Assembly (NCBI GenBank): GCA_002337455.1
Contig: DDGC01000028.1
Location: 161,464 to 225,463, forward strand
Direction: 5' to 3'
DNA length: 64,000 bases
DNA from: Rhizobiales bacterium UBA1912
GTDB taxonomy: Bacteria; Pseudomonadota; Alphaproteobacteria; Rhizobiales; Devosiaceae
In this document: piece after piece, positions 8,241 to 17,556 of the stretch
Layout: every line of letters starts with the position of its first letter
Numbering within the stretch: the first letter of the stretch is position 1
Made by a program: the position numbers and the translations under genes
The notes under the pieces: generated by a model
Database searches by the model: none
Told to the model about the DNA's origin: nothing
What the model saw: only the letters and a program-made list of their open reading frames with translations

Positions 8241-10139
8241 ATTGGCCCTTGGCATCAGCGTCTGGATGGCCATGAAGCGGGCGAAATCCTTGGCTTCGCG
8301 TGGGCTCCATGCGGTTTCGGCGATGGCCGAAAGGCGCGGATAGGTCAGGTGATCGAACAGGGTGCGGTTGGAGAGATTTTCGCTCCAAAGGCATGATTGT
8401 ACGCCGATCAGCTTGTCCTGCACCTCGGCGGGCCAATCGTGGGCCGGATCGAACGCGTAGCAGGTTTCAACCGATACCGTGCCCGCCCAGCTGGCGCCCG
8501 GCTCCCACCATTCGGTCGATTGCGCCATGTCGAAATAGGCGTGTTCGGCGGGAGCCAGAACCACTTCATAGCCGGCCAGTGCCAGATCGCGGCCGCTTTC
8601 CGATTTCTTCCACGCGACAAGATAGGACCGGTCGGGGTCGACCCCGCCACCCAGCGCCGCTTCTTCCCAAGCGCCGGTGTCCTTGCCGTATTTTTTCAGC
8701 AGCGACTGGATCTGCTTTAAGAAATGGGACTGAAGCTCGAACGTGCCCTGCCAGCCATTGGGGCCCTGCATCGAACGTGCCTGGGGCGAACCGGACCAGG
8801 CTTCGTCGGCCACTTCGTCGCCGCCGATATGGATCCATTTGGCGGGGAACAGGTCGACAAGCGTTTTGACGACGGCTTCGAGGAATGTGTAGGTTTCGGC
8901 GAGCGCGGGATTGAGGGCGTTGTTGGGAAAATACTGGACCGAACGATAGATGCCGGTTTCATCGGGATCGGCAAGCTGGGGCAGGGCCTTGAGTACGCAA
9001 TAGCAATGGCCGGGGATGTCGATTTCCGGAATTGTCTGGATGCCCAGGCTCAGCCCGTGATCGACCATGGCCGTGACATCGGCGGCGCGATAGACCAGCC
9101 CGTGCTTTTCAAACGGTGAGCCGAGCAGCGGCGGCAGGATTTCGCCGGGGCCGCGCCATGCGGCCTTTTCGGCAAGCTCGGGATAGTCCGGTACGTCGAG
9201 CCGCCAGCCCTCGTCGTCGTTGAGATGAATGTGGAAGCGGTTGAGCTTGTTCCAGGCCATGGTGTCGAGAAATGCGATGATCTCGTCAGTTGTGTACACC
9301 TGACGCGCCACATCGAGATGGCTGCCGCGCCAGCCAAAGCGCGGGGCGTCCGAGATGGTGCCCGAGGTCGGGAAGATGAAGTCCTCGGGGTGTTTTTGCG
9401 CGCCGCGCAACATCTGGGCCAGAGTGATAAAACCGTGCTGGAAGCCGTTGGCATCACCGGCTCGCAGCGTCACGGTCTGCCCGAAAACGATCTCGTAGGC
9501 GCCTTCGGAGAACCGTGCTTCGGTGAGGCACTGCACGGGCAGTCCGTCGCCGAACAATGTTTCATCGGCAAACAACCGGCGCGCCAGATCGGCGGCGGCT
9601 TCATAGGCGTTGTAAGCCGTTTCCGGCCCTTCGCCGAAGCCGATCATGGAGGGGACGGCATTGCCGGTGACCTCCACGGCGGCGGGGAAGGGGATGACGC
9701 TGATCGTCGTTTCGCCTTGCGGCAGCGCCTCGCGTCCCGGGTGGACGATGGTGGGCGAGCCTGCCTCGCCCTTTAGCGTCATCGGCGCGATGTCGGGCAG
9801 GATCATGGTTCCGTCGGCCAGCGTTACGGCGGCGGATTTGGGGCCGTAGGTATAGTGGCGCAGGGTGTGGGAAATCTGTTTCGCCACGATCTCCCAGCGT
9901 CCGCCGGGTTCGAGAACGAACCCCTCCTCGGGGGCCAGCAAATGGTAGTTGGACAATTGCTCGAGCAGCCGCGCGCCCTCGATGGGGCTGTCGGGCTTGA
10001 TACGGAACAGCGAGGTGACGCCGAGGGCGAGGCCTTCGACGGGCGCTTCGCCTGTGTTGACCAGGGTCATCGTGAGCTGGCCGGGGGTCGCGATTTCGGG
10101 GTTCCAGTCCGCTTCGAGGCGGAATGAGGGCGTGGGCAT
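8223..10139 (-). CDS. Beta-N-acetylhexosaminidase, GH20 family
   Basis: Releases terminal N-acetylglucosamine or N-acetylgalactosamine from oligosaccharides. In this 638-residue protein the GH20 signature HIGGDEVADEAW gives the catalytic D441-E442 pair. The barrel also shows GWRGSHLDVARQ, HIHLNDDEGW and PEIDIPGHCY, all typical. Residues 1-150 or so form a beta-rich N-terminal domain. No signal peptide is seen, so it probably acts in the cytoplasm on imported oligosaccharides. It lies 44 bases downstream of the ChiS-like kinase on the same strand, and next to a divergent chitooligosaccharide importer. Confidence 0.93.
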   Translation of the reverse strand: MPTPSFRLEADWNPEIATPGQLTMTLVNTGEAPVEGLALGVTSLFRIKPDSPIEGARLLEQLSNYHLLAPEEGFVLEPGGRWEIVAKQISHTLRHYTYGPKSAAVTLADGTMILPDIAPMTLKGEAGSPTIVHPGREALPQGETTISVIPFPAAVEVTGNAVPSMIGFGEGPETAYNAYEAAADLARRLFADETLFGDGLPVQCLTEARFSEGAYEIVFGQTVTLRAGDANGFQHGFITLAQMLRGAQKHPEDFIFPTSGTISDAPRFGWRGSHLDVARQVYTTDEIIAFLDTMAWNKLNRFHIHLNDDEGWRLDVPDYPELAEKAAWRGPGEILPPLLGSPFEKHGLVYRAADVTAMVDHGLSLGIQTIPEIDIPGHCYCVLKALPQLADPDETGIYRSVQYFPNNALNPALAETYTFLEAVVKTLVDLFPAKWIHIGGDEVADEAWSGSPQARSMQGPNGWQGTFELQSHFLKQIQSLLKKYGKDTGAWEEAALGGGVDPDRSYLVAWKKSESGRDLALAGYEVVLAPAEHAYFDMAQSTEWWEPGASWAGTVSVETCYAFDPAHDWPAEVQDKLIGVQSCLWSENLSNRTLFDHLTYPRLSAIAETAWSPREAKDFARFMAIQTLMPRANLGQGE

Positions 10140-10183
10140 GTTGGGTAGCCTTTGAATTTTCGGGGTTCGTTGGGGCGGTGCGG

Positions 10184-13100
10184 TCAGGCGTCCTGGATGC
10201 CTGCCGGTTCGGTTTCTCCCCGCGGTTTGGGGAGAATGTGCTCGCGCACCAGATCGCGCAGGGTCTGGGCGAGGGTGCGCAGTTGTTCGTATTGGGCATC
10301 GAGCTCGGCGTTTTGCCCGATCTGTGTTTCGACGTCGGCAAGGACGAACTCTGCCGTCTGGATCACGTCGCGCCAGCGCGGGTTGGCGGGCAGGGTTTCG
10401 ATCAACAGGTATTTGTCGAGCGTTCTTGCCTGCAGCGAGGAGCGGTCGAGATTGACGCGCCAGACGCCGCTTTTCTCGGCGAAATCGATTTTCGATCCAC
10501 CCCTGGCGCGCCGCCAGAGCGAGATCGAGTTGGTCATTACGGAAACTATGGTTTCGCGATAGGCCTCCTTGCCCGGCGGCGGCGTGGTTTCCACTGTGGG
10601 CACGATGGGTTGGGCTGCCTGCTGTTCGATCAGGACCGGTCCGACCGTGTCGAGAACGCCCTGTACCGAGCGCACGAGATGGTCGGTCTGCTGGCGGGTT
10701 TCGGCAGTATCTGGGGTGATGACCAGCGCAAAGCCGCCGCCCGCGTCGGCCTCGATTTCAAAGGCGTTGAGCAGCACCGGATTGCCCGAGCGGCCCATGG
10801 GCACTTCGTCGAGCGCCACGCGGCCTTCATCGGCAATGGTGCGGGTCATGGCGTCGACCATTGTGGGGGTCAAAAGATCGCTCAGCAGCGTCTTGCCCGG
10901 GTCGATGACGCGGCCAGCCAGGATCGATGCGGCCTGATTGGCGTAAGTGATGCGTCCGGTTTCGCTGACCCCGAGCAATCCCGCCTCCAGCGTATCGAGC
11001 AGCCTTGCCATGCGCTGCTGGGAAAGCCGCAGCGCATCCTCGACCTGAACGCGGCGTTCGATTTCAGATTTGAGCTCGATGTTTTCGCGTGCCGTGCCAC
11101 GGGCGCGACCGGCTTCGAGAAGCGTTGCGATGCGGGCCAGAAGCTCGTCCTTGACGAAGGGTTTGACCACATAGTCGTTGGCCCCGTGCTCGAACCCGGC
11201 GATCACGTCGCGGGTGCGCGAGCGGGCAGTGACCATGATGATGGGCAGATCGAGCAGGCCGAACCGGTCGCGCAGGCGCTTGGCGACTTCGAGCCCGCCC
11301 ATTTGCGGCATCATCACGTCGAGCACCACGAGGTCGGGCTTGTGGTTTTCGATCGATGCCAGCGCGTCCATGCCGTTTTCGGCGGCGCGCACGATATAGC
11401 CCTGCGGGGCGAGCACGTTGCGCAGCACCTGAATGTTGATCGGCTCGTCATCGACCACGAGGATCACTGGCGCTTCATCGGAATTGGCGGCGCTCATTTC
11501 GGCGGTATCGGCCAGCAGCATGCCCATGGTTTCGCGCAGCCCCTCGTTGCGCTCGCCATAGGTGAGGATTTCGGCGTCGGTCGCTTCGGTTTCGGCAATC
11601 GGCACTTCGAGGACGAAGCGCGAGCCTTTGCCGAGGTCCGATTGCGCGGCCAGCTTGCCGTGCATGGCGCTGGCCAGTTGGCGGGCGATGGTCAGGCCCA
11701 GCCCCGCGCCGCCCGGCTTGGCGATCATTTCAGGGCTTTCACCTCTTTCGAGCGGCTGGAAGATGCGCTCGAGGCTGTCGGGGGCAATGCCGACCCCGGT
11801 ATCGGTTACCGCCACGGCAACAGCGTCTCCGGCCCGCCAGGCGGTGATCGAGATCGATCCCTGGTCGGTGTATTTTATGGCGTTGCCCAAAAGATTGTAG
11901 AGCACCTGCTCGAACCGCACCGGATCGGCCATCACATAGGGGATGGTTTCGGGGATATCGACGTCGAGGGTCACCGGTTCGCCGCGCAGCAGCGGCTCGG
12001 CAAGCTGCATGACGTTGCGGATCGAGGTCGCAACATGGACCGGGTGAATGTCGAGGCGCATGCGGCCCTGACGGATGCGGTAGATGTCGATCAGATCGTC
12101 CACCAAGCGCGACAGGCGCCGTGCCGAAAAGGCAATCAGGTCGAGCTGGCTGCGCTGGGGCGGCGTCAATTCGCCCACGGCACCAGCCGACAGGGTTTCG
12201 GAAATGCCGATGATGCCGTTGAGCGGAGTGCGCAATTCGTGGCTGGTGTTGGCAACGAATGTGTCTTTCAGCCTGTCGGCTTCCTCAAGGGCAGCGTTTT
12301 TTTCCTCGATCAGTCTGACATGGCGTTCGAGTTCGACGTTCTTTTGCCCGATCAGCGAAAGCTGGGCGCGGATGGCGTCGCGCATGCGCTTAAAGCTTTC
12401 GGCAAGCCGGCCCAGCTCGGTCGGCCGCTCGACGCTGGGCATGGTTCTTTCGAGGTCGCCCGCGGCAATCGATTCGGCCACTTCGGACAGTTTTTGCAGC
12501 GGCGCCGTCATGGTGCGCGAGAGAAGGTACGCGACCCAGAACAGGATGGGCAGGGCAAAGGCCGCAATCATCAGCACGAAGCGGGTCAGCGCTTCGGAAT
12601 TGGCAAAGGCGCTGCGGGTGGGCACCTCGGCGACCAGCGCCCACTGGGTGTCGCCAAAATTGACCGGTCCCCAGGCGGCCAGGGCCGCGCCGCCCGACAG
12701 GCCCTCGCCCACCAGCGCGGTGGACGTGGCGGGCTGGTCCTGGTCTATCGCAGGCACGATTGCGCCGACCGGCAGGTCATAATCGGAGGGCGCGGAAACC
12801 AGACGGCCATTGCCGGCGATCATGTAGAAATTGCCGGTTTCTTCTTCCTGTGACTGGACGATGGCGCTGACGCCACTGGCCGGCAGGCGGAAGATCGCCA
12901 CACCGCGCGGGCGTTGATAAAATTCTACCCGTACGGCGACATAGGCGCCGAAGGCCCCGGTTTCGGGATCGAGGGCAAAATCGGCGATGCGGACCGGGTC
13001 GTCTCCTGCAAGTGTCGCCGCGGCCAGTTGTCCGAGCGCTGTGTCGGCCATGTCGCCATCGAGATCGCCGCCCAGATAGGCGTCCTTTTCGACCGAATAG

Positions 13101-13627
13101 ACGACCCGGCCATCGGTGTTGACCAGATAGAGGTTGTCGAACTCGGCCGAGCGCACGAAGCTCGAATACTCCTCGTGAAAGCGCTGGTGGGCGTTGGCGT
13201 ATTCAAGCGCGTTGGAAACCATGGCGTCGGTGTCGGGCGAAAACGCCCCATCGTCTGCCGGGCTCTGGCCATCGATGCCAAAGATCGTGTGCAGCACGTC
13301 GCGCGCCACTTGCGGATCGGGATCGATCTGGCGGAAGGCGTAGGAAAAGCCATAGAAATCGCCGATGGAATAGCGGACGGCGTTCGACTTGGTCAGCGAA
13401 TCGGACTGCCGGAAGGCAAAGGTCAGGTATTGGTCGAGCTCGGAGCGCTTGGCATCGCGCACGAAGGCGAGGCGGGCGAAGGTTTCGTCCTCGACATTGG
13501 AGTTGAGGATGGAAAAGAACACTATGGCCGTCAGAACCAGCGGAATCGTGGTGATGGCGATCAGAATCGCGAACAGGCGGCCGCGGAAACCCTTCGGTGC
13601 CAGCCCAAACCCGCCCATTGACGTCAC
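10184..13627 (-). CDS. chiS: ChiS-like hybrid sensor kinase with REC and C-terminal DNA-binding-type domain
   Basis: Length is 1147 residues. A membrane helix (about 17-40), a periplasmic sensor domain (40-350), a second helix and HAMP (about 355-430) lead to a histidine kinase. The kinase has H463 in SHELRTPL, then NLLGNAIKYT, DTGVGIAPD and GGAGLGLTIARQL. A receiver follows with D770 in VVLDVMMP and a PAS-like segment (about 860-925). The last 120 residues contain ISLWRRARGG, EKSGVWRVNLDRSSLQART and LPANPRWRDV. From memory, these resemble the cryptic DNA-binding domain of Vibrio cholerae ChiS, whose length and phospho-sites (H469, D772) are almost colinear. An alternative start lies three codons in. 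Regulation of the flanking GH20 and importer genes is inferred. Confidence 0.85.
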   Translation of the reverse strand: MTSMGGFGLAPKGFRGRLFAILIAITTIPLVLTAIVFFSILNSNVEDETFARLAFVRDAKRSELDQYLTFAFRQSDSLTKSNAVRYSIGDFYGFSYAFRQIDPDPQVARDVLHTIFGIDGQSPADDGAFSPDTDAMVSNALEYANAHQRFHEEYSSFVRSAEFDNLYLVNTDGRVVYSVEKDAYLGGDLDGDMADTALGQLAAATLAGDDPVRIADFALDPETGAFGAYVAVRVEFYQRPRGVAIFRLPASGVSAIVQSQEEETGNFYMIAGNGRLVSAPSDYDLPVGAIVPAIDQDQPATSTALVGEGLSGGAALAAWGPVNFGDTQWALVAEVPTRSAFANSEALTRFVLMIAAFALPILFWVAYLLSRTMTAPLQKLSEVAESIAAGDLERTMPSVERPTELGRLAESFKRMRDAIRAQLSLIGQKNVELERHVRLIEEKNAALEEADRLKDTFVANTSHELRTPLNGIIGISETLSAGAVGELTPPQRSQLDLIAFSARRLSRLVDDLIDIYRIRQGRMRLDIHPVHVATSIRNVMQLAEPLLRGEPVTLDVDIPETIPYVMADPVRFEQVLYNLLGNAIKYTDQGSISITAWRAGDAVAVAVTDTGVGIAPDSLERIFQPLERGESPEMIAKPGGAGLGLTIARQLASAMHGKLAAQSDLGKGSRFVLEVPIAETEATDAEILTYGERNEGLRETMGMLLADTAEMSAANSDEAPVILVVDDEPINIQVLRNVLAPQGYIVRAAENGMDALASIENHKPDLVVLDVMMPQMGGLEVAKRLRDRFGLLDLPIIMVTARSRTRDVIAGFEHGANDYVVKPFVKDELLARIATLLEAGRARGTARENIELKSEIERRVQVEDALRLSQQRMARLLDTLEAGLLGVSETGRITYANQAASILAGRVIDPGKTLLSDLLTPTMVDAMTRTIADEGRVALDEVPMGRSGNPVLLNAFEIEADAGGGFALVITPDTAETRQQTDHLVRSVQGVLDTVGPVLIEQQAAQPIVPTVETTPPPGKEAYRETIVSVMTNSISLWRRARGGSKIDFAEKSGVWRVNLDRSSLQARTLDKYLLIETLPANPRWRDVIQTAEFVLADVETQIGQNAELDAQYEQLRTLAQTLRDLVREHILPKPRGETEPAGIQDA

Positions 13628-13913
13628 TCCCTAACCCAAAGGCAGAGCCCCTCGCTCAACCTATGACATCGTCTATTCATATGGCCATGGTAGAATACTT
13701 AAAGCCGGTCATACCCCTTAACGTCGATTTTGACGGTTTTGCCGGTTTTGGGTACGCAATTGACGGAAAAGCACCCGTGACAGCACCCGGCCTCTCCCTC
13801 TCACTATAGTCCCCACGCTTTTCGGCGTATCCCGGCGCATTAGCCGTCGGGGAGGGAACATCTGTCAGCCGCGGCGAAGGGGTCGCGGTGCAACTGGAGG
13901 GAGTTCAACACTC
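13628..13913. promoter_or_regulatory. Divergent control region between chiS-like gene and chitooligosaccharide operon
   Basis: A 286-base non-coding region separating divergent genes. It contains TTGACGG twice, 30 bp apart (13730 and 13760), and the direct repeat CGGTTTTG with a 9-bp period (13734-13741 and 13743-13750). These repeats are the most likely operator elements. A TATAGT at 13805 is a weak -10 candidate without a good partner. No open frame of note. Confidence 0.5.
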
Positions 13914-15584
13914 ATGAATACCAATTTCTTCAAGGGGGCGCTGCTGGCCAGCGTTCTGGTCCTGCCGGCCGGTGCGGCCCTGGCGCAGGACGACCGCGCC
14001 ATCCTGACCATCGTGCCCCAGCAACTGACCGCCTGGGTCGAGAACTACAACCCGTTCAACACCACGACCGTTCTGCCGACGGTCATTGATTTCATGTATG
14101 AGCCGCTGGTGGTCTTTAACGCCCTGCAGGGCGGCACGCCGGAATACCGGCTGGCGGAATCGTACGAATATTCGGACGATCTTCTGACCCTCACCTTCAC
14201 CCTGCGCGAAGGGCTGACCTGGTCGGACGGCATGCCGCTCACGGCAAACGATGTGGCCTTCACCTTCGATCTGATGGCGGAATATCCCGCCCTCGACGCC
14301 CGCGCCGTGTGGCCCAAGCTCGACAGCGTCACCGCCGTCGACGACCGCACCGTCGAAATCAAGATGAAAGAGATCGATGCGGGCCTGATTTACCAGCTCG
14401 TGCAGGTCTATCCCGTGCCAGAACACATCTGGGCCGAGGTTGGCGATCCGGTCACCTATTCGAACAACACGACGATCGGGTCGGGGCCGCTCACCGAAAT
14501 CGAGCGCTTCACGCCGCAGGAATACATCCAGTGCGCCAACCCCAATTACTGGGATGCGGAAAGCCTGCATGTCGATTGCGTGCGCCTGCCCCAGCTTGCC
14601 AATAACGATCAGGTGCTGACCGCAGCCGCCAATGGCGAGCTTGACTGGTTCGGTTCGTTCCTGCCCGATATCGAGCGCACCTATGTGGGCAACGATCCGG
14701 ACAATCACGGCTACTGGTTCCCCGCCGGCTCGCCGGTGTTTTTCTCGCTCAACATGGAAACGAGCGAACCGGGTCTGGATGAAGCGTTCAACGACGTCGC
14801 GTTCCGCCGCGCTTTCTCGATGGCCATGGATCGCCAGGCGATGGTCGATATCGCCGGCTATGGCTACCCGACCGTCAACGATTATCCCTCGGGCCTTGGC
14901 CGGGCTTACCACTCCTGGAACAATCCTGAAGTGGAAGCCGAATACGGCCAGTACACCCAGTTCGACATCGAAGGCGCCCGCGCGCTGCTCGATGAGGCGG
15001 GGTATGCCGACGCCGACGGCGACGGGTTCATCGATAGCCCGAGCGGGGAGCCGATTGCGTTTTCGATCATCGTTCCCAACGGGTGGACCGACTGGGTCAA
15101 CACCGTGCAGCTTGCCGTCGAAGGGCTGAACGAGCTTGGCATCAATGCGTCCATGCAGACCCCGGAAAGCCCGGCCTGGACCGATCAGTTGATCTCGGGC
15201 GACTATCAGGCGGCCATCAACTCGGTGACCACCGGGGTGACGCCGCACTACTTCATGGATCAGTCGCTGCATTCGCGGCACATCGGCCAAAGCCGGTTCC
15301 AGTCCTCGCGCTACACCAATCCTGAACTCGATGCGGCGCTCGATGCGTTCAACGGGACGACGGATGAAGCCGAGCAGACCGAACTCATGAACGAAGTCCA
15401 GATGCTGATCGCCGCGGATATGCCGCTCATCAACGTGTTCAACAACCCGCTCTGGTACGAATACAACACGGCCCGCTTCACCGGGTTCTTCAACGCCGAC
15501 AACCCCGTCGCGCGTCCGGTGGTCTATTCGGGCGTTCCCGAGCGCCTGTTGCACCTTCTGGCCCTGCGCCCGGTCGAAGACTAA
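13914..15584 (+). CDS. Chitooligosaccharide-type ABC transporter substrate-binding protein (SBP family 5)
   Basis: A 556-residue periplasmic binding protein with a Sec signal peptide ending GAALAQ. It shares several blocks with the Vibrio chitin-oligosaccharide-binding protein as I recall it: DFMYEPLVVFNALQGGTP, RFTPQEYIQCANPNYWDAE, NGWTDWVNTVQLAVEGL and GVPERLLHLLALRPVED. In Vibrio that protein both feeds the importer and restrains ChiS, and here a ChiS-like kinase is divergently encoded next door. A cellobiose-type ligand remains possible, since related proteins bind cello-oligosaccharides. Ribosome site GGAGGG is about 12 bases before the ATG. Confidence 0.9.
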   Translation: MNTNFFKGALLASVLVLPAGAALAQDDRAILTIVPQQLTAWVENYNPFNTTTVLPTVIDFMYEPLVVFNALQGGTPEYRLAESYEYSDDLLTLTFTLREGLTWSDGMPLTANDVAFTFDLMAEYPALDARAVWPKLDSVTAVDDRTVEIKMKEIDAGLIYQLVQVYPVPEHIWAEVGDPVTYSNNTTIGSGPLTEIERFTPQEYIQCANPNYWDAESLHVDCVRLPQLANNDQVLTAAANGELDWFGSFLPDIERTYVGNDPDNHGYWFPAGSPVFFSLNMETSEPGLDEAFNDVAFRRAFSMAMDRQAMVDIAGYGYPTVNDYPSGLGRAYHSWNNPEVEAEYGQYTQFDIEGARALLDEAGYADADGDGFIDSPSGEPIAFSIIVPNGWTDWVNTVQLAVEGLNELGINASMQTPESPAWTDQLISGDYQAAINSVTTGVTPHYFMDQSLHSRHIGQSRFQSSRYTNPELDAALDAFNGTTDEAEQTELMNEVQMLIAADMPLINVFNNPLWYEYNTARFTGFFNADNPVARPVVYSGVPERLLHLLALRPVED

Positions 15585-15600
15585 TCCTCCCTTCGACACC

Positions 15601-15631
15601 GGCTGGCGCGGCACAGGCTGTCGCGCCAGCC
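15601..15631 (+). other. Intercistronic hairpin after the binding-protein gene
   Basis: GGCTGGCGCG pairs exactly with CGCGCCAGCC across an 11-base loop, with no T-run behind it. Such hairpins after a binding-protein gene usually protect the upstream mRNA from 3' decay, giving more binding protein than permease. Confidence 0.6.
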
Positions 15632-15656
15632 CTTCTCACGAAAGAGGAGAAAAACA

Positions 15657-16634
15657 ATGGCATTCATCCTGCGCCGTTTGGGCTTTTACATAGTGGCGTT
15701 CTTCGTCGCCGCGACGATCAATTTCATGCTGCCGCGGCTGATGCCGGGCAATCCCATCGACATCATGTTCGCCCAGGCGCAATTGACAATTCCGCCCGAA
15801 GCGCGGGCCGCGCTGATCGAAACCTTCGGGTTTGCGACGGGTCCGCTGCACGAGCAGTATTTTTCCTATCTCAAATCGGTTTTTACCGGCGATCTGGGCT
15901 ATTCGATCCGCTTCTTTCCCCAGACCGTCAATGAACGGCTCGGCTATGCGCTGCCCTGGACGCTTTTGTTGGCCGGGTGCGCGACGGTCCTTGCCTTTGC
16001 CATCGGGACGCTGATGGGCATCTTTGCCGCCTGGAAGCGCGGCGGGGCGTTCGATGCGGTCATCACGCCGGCTTCGCTGGCCCTGCAGGCCATTCCGCCG
16101 GTGGTGATCGCCATCGTCGCGTTGTTCGTCTTCGGCGTCGCCCTGCGTTGGCTGCCGACGGGCTACGCCTTCAACCCCAGCCTCGATCCGGGCTTTACAT
16201 GGACCTATATCAGCTCGGTCTTCGTCCATGCGCTGATGCCAGTGATTTCGCTGATGGTCGTGTTCGTCGGCGGTTATCTGGTCACCATGCGCAACAATAT
16301 GATCGGCCAGCTTGGTGAGGACCATGTGATCATGGGGCTGGCCAAGGGGCTGTCGGAACGCCGGGTGAAGTTCAATTACGCCGCCCGCAACGCGCTTTTG
16401 CCCTCGGTTACATCGCTGGGGCTGACGCTGGGCGCCATCCTTGGCGGCTCGCTGGTCACCGAGGTTGTGTTCAACTATCCCGGGCTCGGCCAGACGCTCT
16501 ATATCGGCATCGTCACGCGCGATTATCCGCTCATTCAGGGCCAGCTGCTCATCATGACACTGGCGATCCTCACCGCAAACCTCATCGTCGATCTGGCCTA
16601 TGTGCTGCTCGACCCGCGGCTGCGGAGGGCCTGA
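15657..16634 (+). CDS. Oligosaccharide/peptide ABC transporter permease (OppB/DppB type)
   Basis: Inner-membrane subunit of the chitooligosaccharide-type importer, 325 residues with six or so membrane helices. The N-terminus FILRRLGFYIVAFFVAATI and the cytoplasmic coupling region (GLSERRVKFNYAARNALLP, GGSLVTEVVFNYPGLG) are characteristic of the OppB class. A good ribosome site (GAGGAG) precedes the ATG. Five bases separate it from the second permease, so the two are translated together. Confidence 0.93.
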   Translation: MAFILRRLGFYIVAFFVAATINFMLPRLMPGNPIDIMFAQAQLTIPPEARAALIETFGFATGPLHEQYFSYLKSVFTGDLGYSIRFFPQTVNERLGYALPWTLLLAGCATVLAFAIGTLMGIFAAWKRGGAFDAVITPASLALQAIPPVVIAIVALFVFGVALRWLPTGYAFNPSLDPGFTWTYISSVFVHALMPVISLMVVFVGGYLVTMRNNMIGQLGEDHVIMGLAKGLSERRVKFNYAARNALLPSVTSLGLTLGAILGGSLVTEVVFNYPGLGQTLYIGIVTRDYPLIQGQLLIMTLAILTANLIVDLAYVLLDPRLRRA

Positions 16635-16638
16635 GACC

Positions 16639-17556
16639 ATGGTTGAAACCCTCAAAGTCTTCCTGCGCAACCGCAAGGCCGCCTTCGGGCTCCTCATCGT
16701 CCTCGCCTATGTGGCGGTCGCCATCTTCGGGCCGATGATCCTCGGCGCCGATCCCATGGCGCGGGTGGGACGCCCACACATGTCGCCAGACGGCGAAGCG
16801 TTGATGGGCACGACGCGGATGGGCCGCGACGTCTTTTCGCAACTGATCCACGGCACGCGCACGTCGCTGGCCGTCGGGTTTTTCGCCGGGCTTCTGGTGG
16901 TCATCATCGGCACAGTTCTCGGCATCGCCGCAGGCTATTTCGGCGGGTTGATCGACGAGGTCATCAATTTCTGCACCAATGTCGTCCTCGTCATCCCCCA
17001 GCTTCCGCTGCTGCTGGTCATCGCGGCCTTCGTGGGCCAGACCTCGCCGTTCGTCATCGCCATCATCATCGGGGTGACCTCCTGGGCGTGGGGAGCGCGG
17101 GTCACGCGCGCCCAGACCATGACGCTGCGGCAACGCGAGTATATCCAGGCGTCCGAGTTGATCGGCGAACCGGCCCACCGGATGATCTTTGTCGAGCTGC
17201 TGCCCAACCTGCTCTCGATCATCGGGTTCAATTTCATCGGCTCGGTCACCTACACGATCATCACGCAGGCAACGCTCGAATTTCTGGGCCTGGGCAATCC
17301 CATGTCGGTCTCGTGGGGCACGATGCTCTATCACGCCCAGAATTCCTCGGCGATTACCGTTGGGGCGTGGTGGGAAGTGCTGGCGCCGGCAGTCGCGGTG
17401 GCCGGTATCGGCATCGGTCTTTCGCTCCTTAATTTCGGGGTCGACGAAATCTCCAACCCACGCCTTCGGACGCTCGGCACCATCGCGGCCGCCGCCAAGG
17501 CACAGGAAAAGCTCGACCGCCAGCGCGCGGCCGGCAAGCTGGAGGTGGCACAATGA
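16639..17556 (+). CDS. Oligosaccharide/peptide ABC transporter permease (OppC/DppC type)
   Basis: Second membrane subunit, 305 residues. It has the OppC N-terminal FLRNRKAAFGLLIVL, the luminal MGTTRMGRDVFSQLIHGTRT and the coupling motif near EYIQASELIGEPAHRMIF. The start was placed at the ATG after the OppB stop. An upstream in-frame ATG would overlap OppB and add a non-family extension. Its stop overlaps the start of the first ATPase by four bases (ATGA). Confidence 0.93.
   Translation: MVETLKVFLRNRKAAFGLLIVLAYVAVAIFGPMILGADPMARVGRPHMSPDGEALMGTTRMGRDVFSQLIHGTRTSLAVGFFAGLLVVIIGTVLGIAAGYFGGLIDEVINFCTNVVLVIPQLPLLLVIAAFVGQTSPFVIAIIIGVTSWAWGARVTRAQTMTLRQREYIQASELIGEPAHRMIFVELLPNLLSIIGFNFIGSVTYTIITQATLEFLGLGNPMSVSWGTMLYHAQNSSAITVGAWWEVLAPAVAVAGIGIGLSLLNFGVDEISNPRLRTLGTIAAAAKAQEKLDRQRAAGKLEVAQ

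Noticed and set aside
10124..12853. Long open frame (over 900 codons) on the plus strand opposite the hybrid kinase
   Set aside because: Antisense of a gene with clear kinase and receiver motifs; the predicted product is His/Gly/Arg-rich and without recognisable folds.
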